Source: Leptotrichiaceae bacterium
GTDB taxonomy: Bacteria; Fusobacteriota; Fusobacteriia; Fusobacteriales; Leptotrichiaceae
Length of the DNA: 9,316 nt
Reading direction: 5' to 3'
NCBI GenBank assembly: GCA_030532815.1
Contig: JAUNKI010000071.1
Coordinates: 1 to 9,316, forward strand
Shown here in pieces: positions 8,966-9,316 of this stretch (position 1 is its first letter; each line of letters starts with the position of its first letter). The notes under the pieces are model-generated. The model saw only the letters and a list, made by a program, of their open reading frames with translations, was not told the origin of the DNA and searched no databases. The position numbers and the translations under genes are program-made.

Positions 8966-8973
8966 CCTCCTTT
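8966..8973 (-). promoter_or_regulatory. ribosome binding site of the first gene (TTG start)
   Basis: AAAGGAGG on the minus strand is essentially the full anti-Shine-Dalgarno complement and lies 8 bases before the TTG at 8955-8957. It decides the start of the G/H subunit; no ATG stands at a suitable distance. Confidence 0.85.
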
Positions 8974-9009
8974 TCTCAGAATTTTTTCATAAAAATATCA
9001 GTATATTAA

Positions 9010-9018
9010 ATTATACCA
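9010..9018 (-). promoter_or_regulatory. second promoter candidate (P2), extended -10 type
   Basis: The minus strand reads TGG-TATAAT (9018-9010), a consensus -10 with the TG of an extended -10 element. At a 17-base spacing the -35 position is AGATAA, which is poor, so the extended -10 would have to carry recognition. Predicted start is near 9003, giving a leader of about 46 bases before the first gene. TATAAT-like strings are common in DNA this AT-rich, which lowers confidence compared with P1. Confidence 0.5.
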
Positions 9019-9057
9019 CATTTTTAGCATTTTTATCTCTTTAATATTTCTTTTTTC

Positions 9058-9079
9058 AAAATGACTTTACAGTCATTTT
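9058..9079. promoter_or_regulatory. 22-bp palindrome over the P1 start site (operator or 5' hairpin)
   Basis: AAAATGACT and AGTCATTTT are perfect 9-base inverted arms around a 4-base centre. The element begins 1 base downstream of the P1 -10 hexamer and covers about -5 to +17 of the predicted transcript. Two readings fit. As DNA it could be an operator for a dimeric repressor that blocks P1. As RNA, a transcript starting at 9074 would open with GACU-GUAA-AGUC, a 4-bp stem closed by a GNRA-type tetraloop, which could protect the 5' end. It is not a terminator for the operon, since no U-run follows in that direction. I do not recognise a regulator for this site. Confidence 0.55.
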
Positions 9080-9080
9080 T

Positions 9081-9109
9081 ATAATATCACTTTTATTTAT
9101 TGGTGTCAA
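9081..9109 (-). promoter_or_regulatory. main operon promoter (P1)
   Basis: On the minus strand TTGACA (9109-9104), exactly 17 bases, then TATTAT (9086-9081), with TG one base before the -10 (TGA-TATTAT). That is a consensus -35, optimal spacing, a near-consensus -10 and an extended -10 together: a strong housekeeping sigma promoter. The predicted start is a G or A at about 9074-9073, giving a leader of about 116 bases before the first gene. A/T-rich sequence upstream of the -35 could act as an UP element. Confidence 0.85.
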
Positions 9110-9316
9110 CAGCCATATTCTAAATATTTTAATCAATTTTTTTATTTAAATATATTTCCTATACTTTTTTATAAAAATCTTAGTTAAAAATATCCAATTT
9201 CTTTTCGTGAGGACTCATCTCTGCCCTCACACTCCGGCTATCGGCTTTTCTACGCTTTTGAAAAAAAGTTTGACAAAAAACCGCCAACTCAAATTATTTC
9301 TAAACTCAAAAACACT
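9110..9316. other. upstream region with a GC-richer patch, no identified gene
   Basis: From 9110 to about 9200 the DNA is almost all A and T. From about 9205 to 9260 it changes to roughly half G+C. This patch contains GTGAGG and CCTCAC as a 6-bp inverted repeat (9207-9212 and 9225-9230, 12-base loop). A plus-strand frame is open from 9188 to the window edge (FREDSSLPSHSGYRL, then a lysine-rich part) but has no ATG, GTG or TTG start. It could be part of a dispersed intergenic repeat, a structured RNA or a gene remnant; nothing here decides between these. No tRNA is visible. Confidence 0.4.

Noticed and set aside
9203..9225. Resemblance to a hammerhead ribozyme core on the minus strand (GAUGAGUCC...CGAAA)
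   Set aside because: The order GAUGAG-UCC and CACGAAA recalls the hammerhead core, but the required CUGANGA is GAGAUGA here, so C3 and U4 are wrong, and no stem II separates the two core parts. Judged coincidence.
9270..9298. TTGACA followed at 17-18 bases by ATTATT/TTATTT on the plus strand
   Set aside because: The -35 is perfect but the -10 is poor, and no downstream gene is visible before the edge. TTGACA can arise by chance in this A/T-rich tail.

Overview
The window holds one minus-strand operon encoding a complete bacterial V-type (A/V-type) rotary ATPase. Nine genes run from position 8957 down to 352 in the order G/H, I, K, E, C, F, A, B, D. The order follows the Enterococcus hirae ntp operon (ntpFIKECGABD), but the ntpH and ntpJ genes that follow ntpD there are missing: a terminator hairpin sits 11 bases past the last stop codon. 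The DNA is AT-rich (coding regions roughly one third G+C, intergenic DNA much lower). Together with the operon layout and a Na+-type rotor subunit, this suggests an anaerobic fermentative bacterium of the Fusobacteriota, perhaps a Leptotrichia relative. The taxonomic guess is inference; a low-GC Firmicute is the main alternative.

Layout on + coordinates: 1-313, AT-rich DNA with possible remains of a plus-strand reading frame; 314-340, terminator; 352-4140, subunits D, B and A; 4141-4188, a spacer with two small hairpins; 4189-5491, F and C; 5514-6068, E; 6124-6600, K, the rotor ring; 6601-6696, an AU-rich leader in front of K; 6697-8646, I, the membrane stator; 8646-8957, G/H; 8958-9109, a leader with two promoter candidates and a 22-bp palindrome; 9110-9316, upstream DNA including a GC-richer patch of unknown nature.

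How the parts work together: A and B form the A3B3 head that hydrolyses or makes ATP. D and F form the central shaft, which C couples to the K ring. E and G/H form the peripheral stalks that hold the head to I. I and K form the ion path. K carries every residue of the E. hirae Na+ site and I carries both essential arginines, so a Na+-translocating enzyme is the best reading. Genes overlap or lie close together, and several Shine-Dalgarno sites lie inside the preceding gene, so translation is probably coupled.

I find no undescribed system. The coding content is a conserved housekeeping complex. The parts worth a second look are non-coding: the palindrome over the start of a near-consensus promoter, the hairpins before subunit A, the K leader and the right-edge patch. 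Two starts matter for annotation: subunit A most likely starts at a TTG at 4140, not at an upstream TTG, and G/H starts at a TTG.
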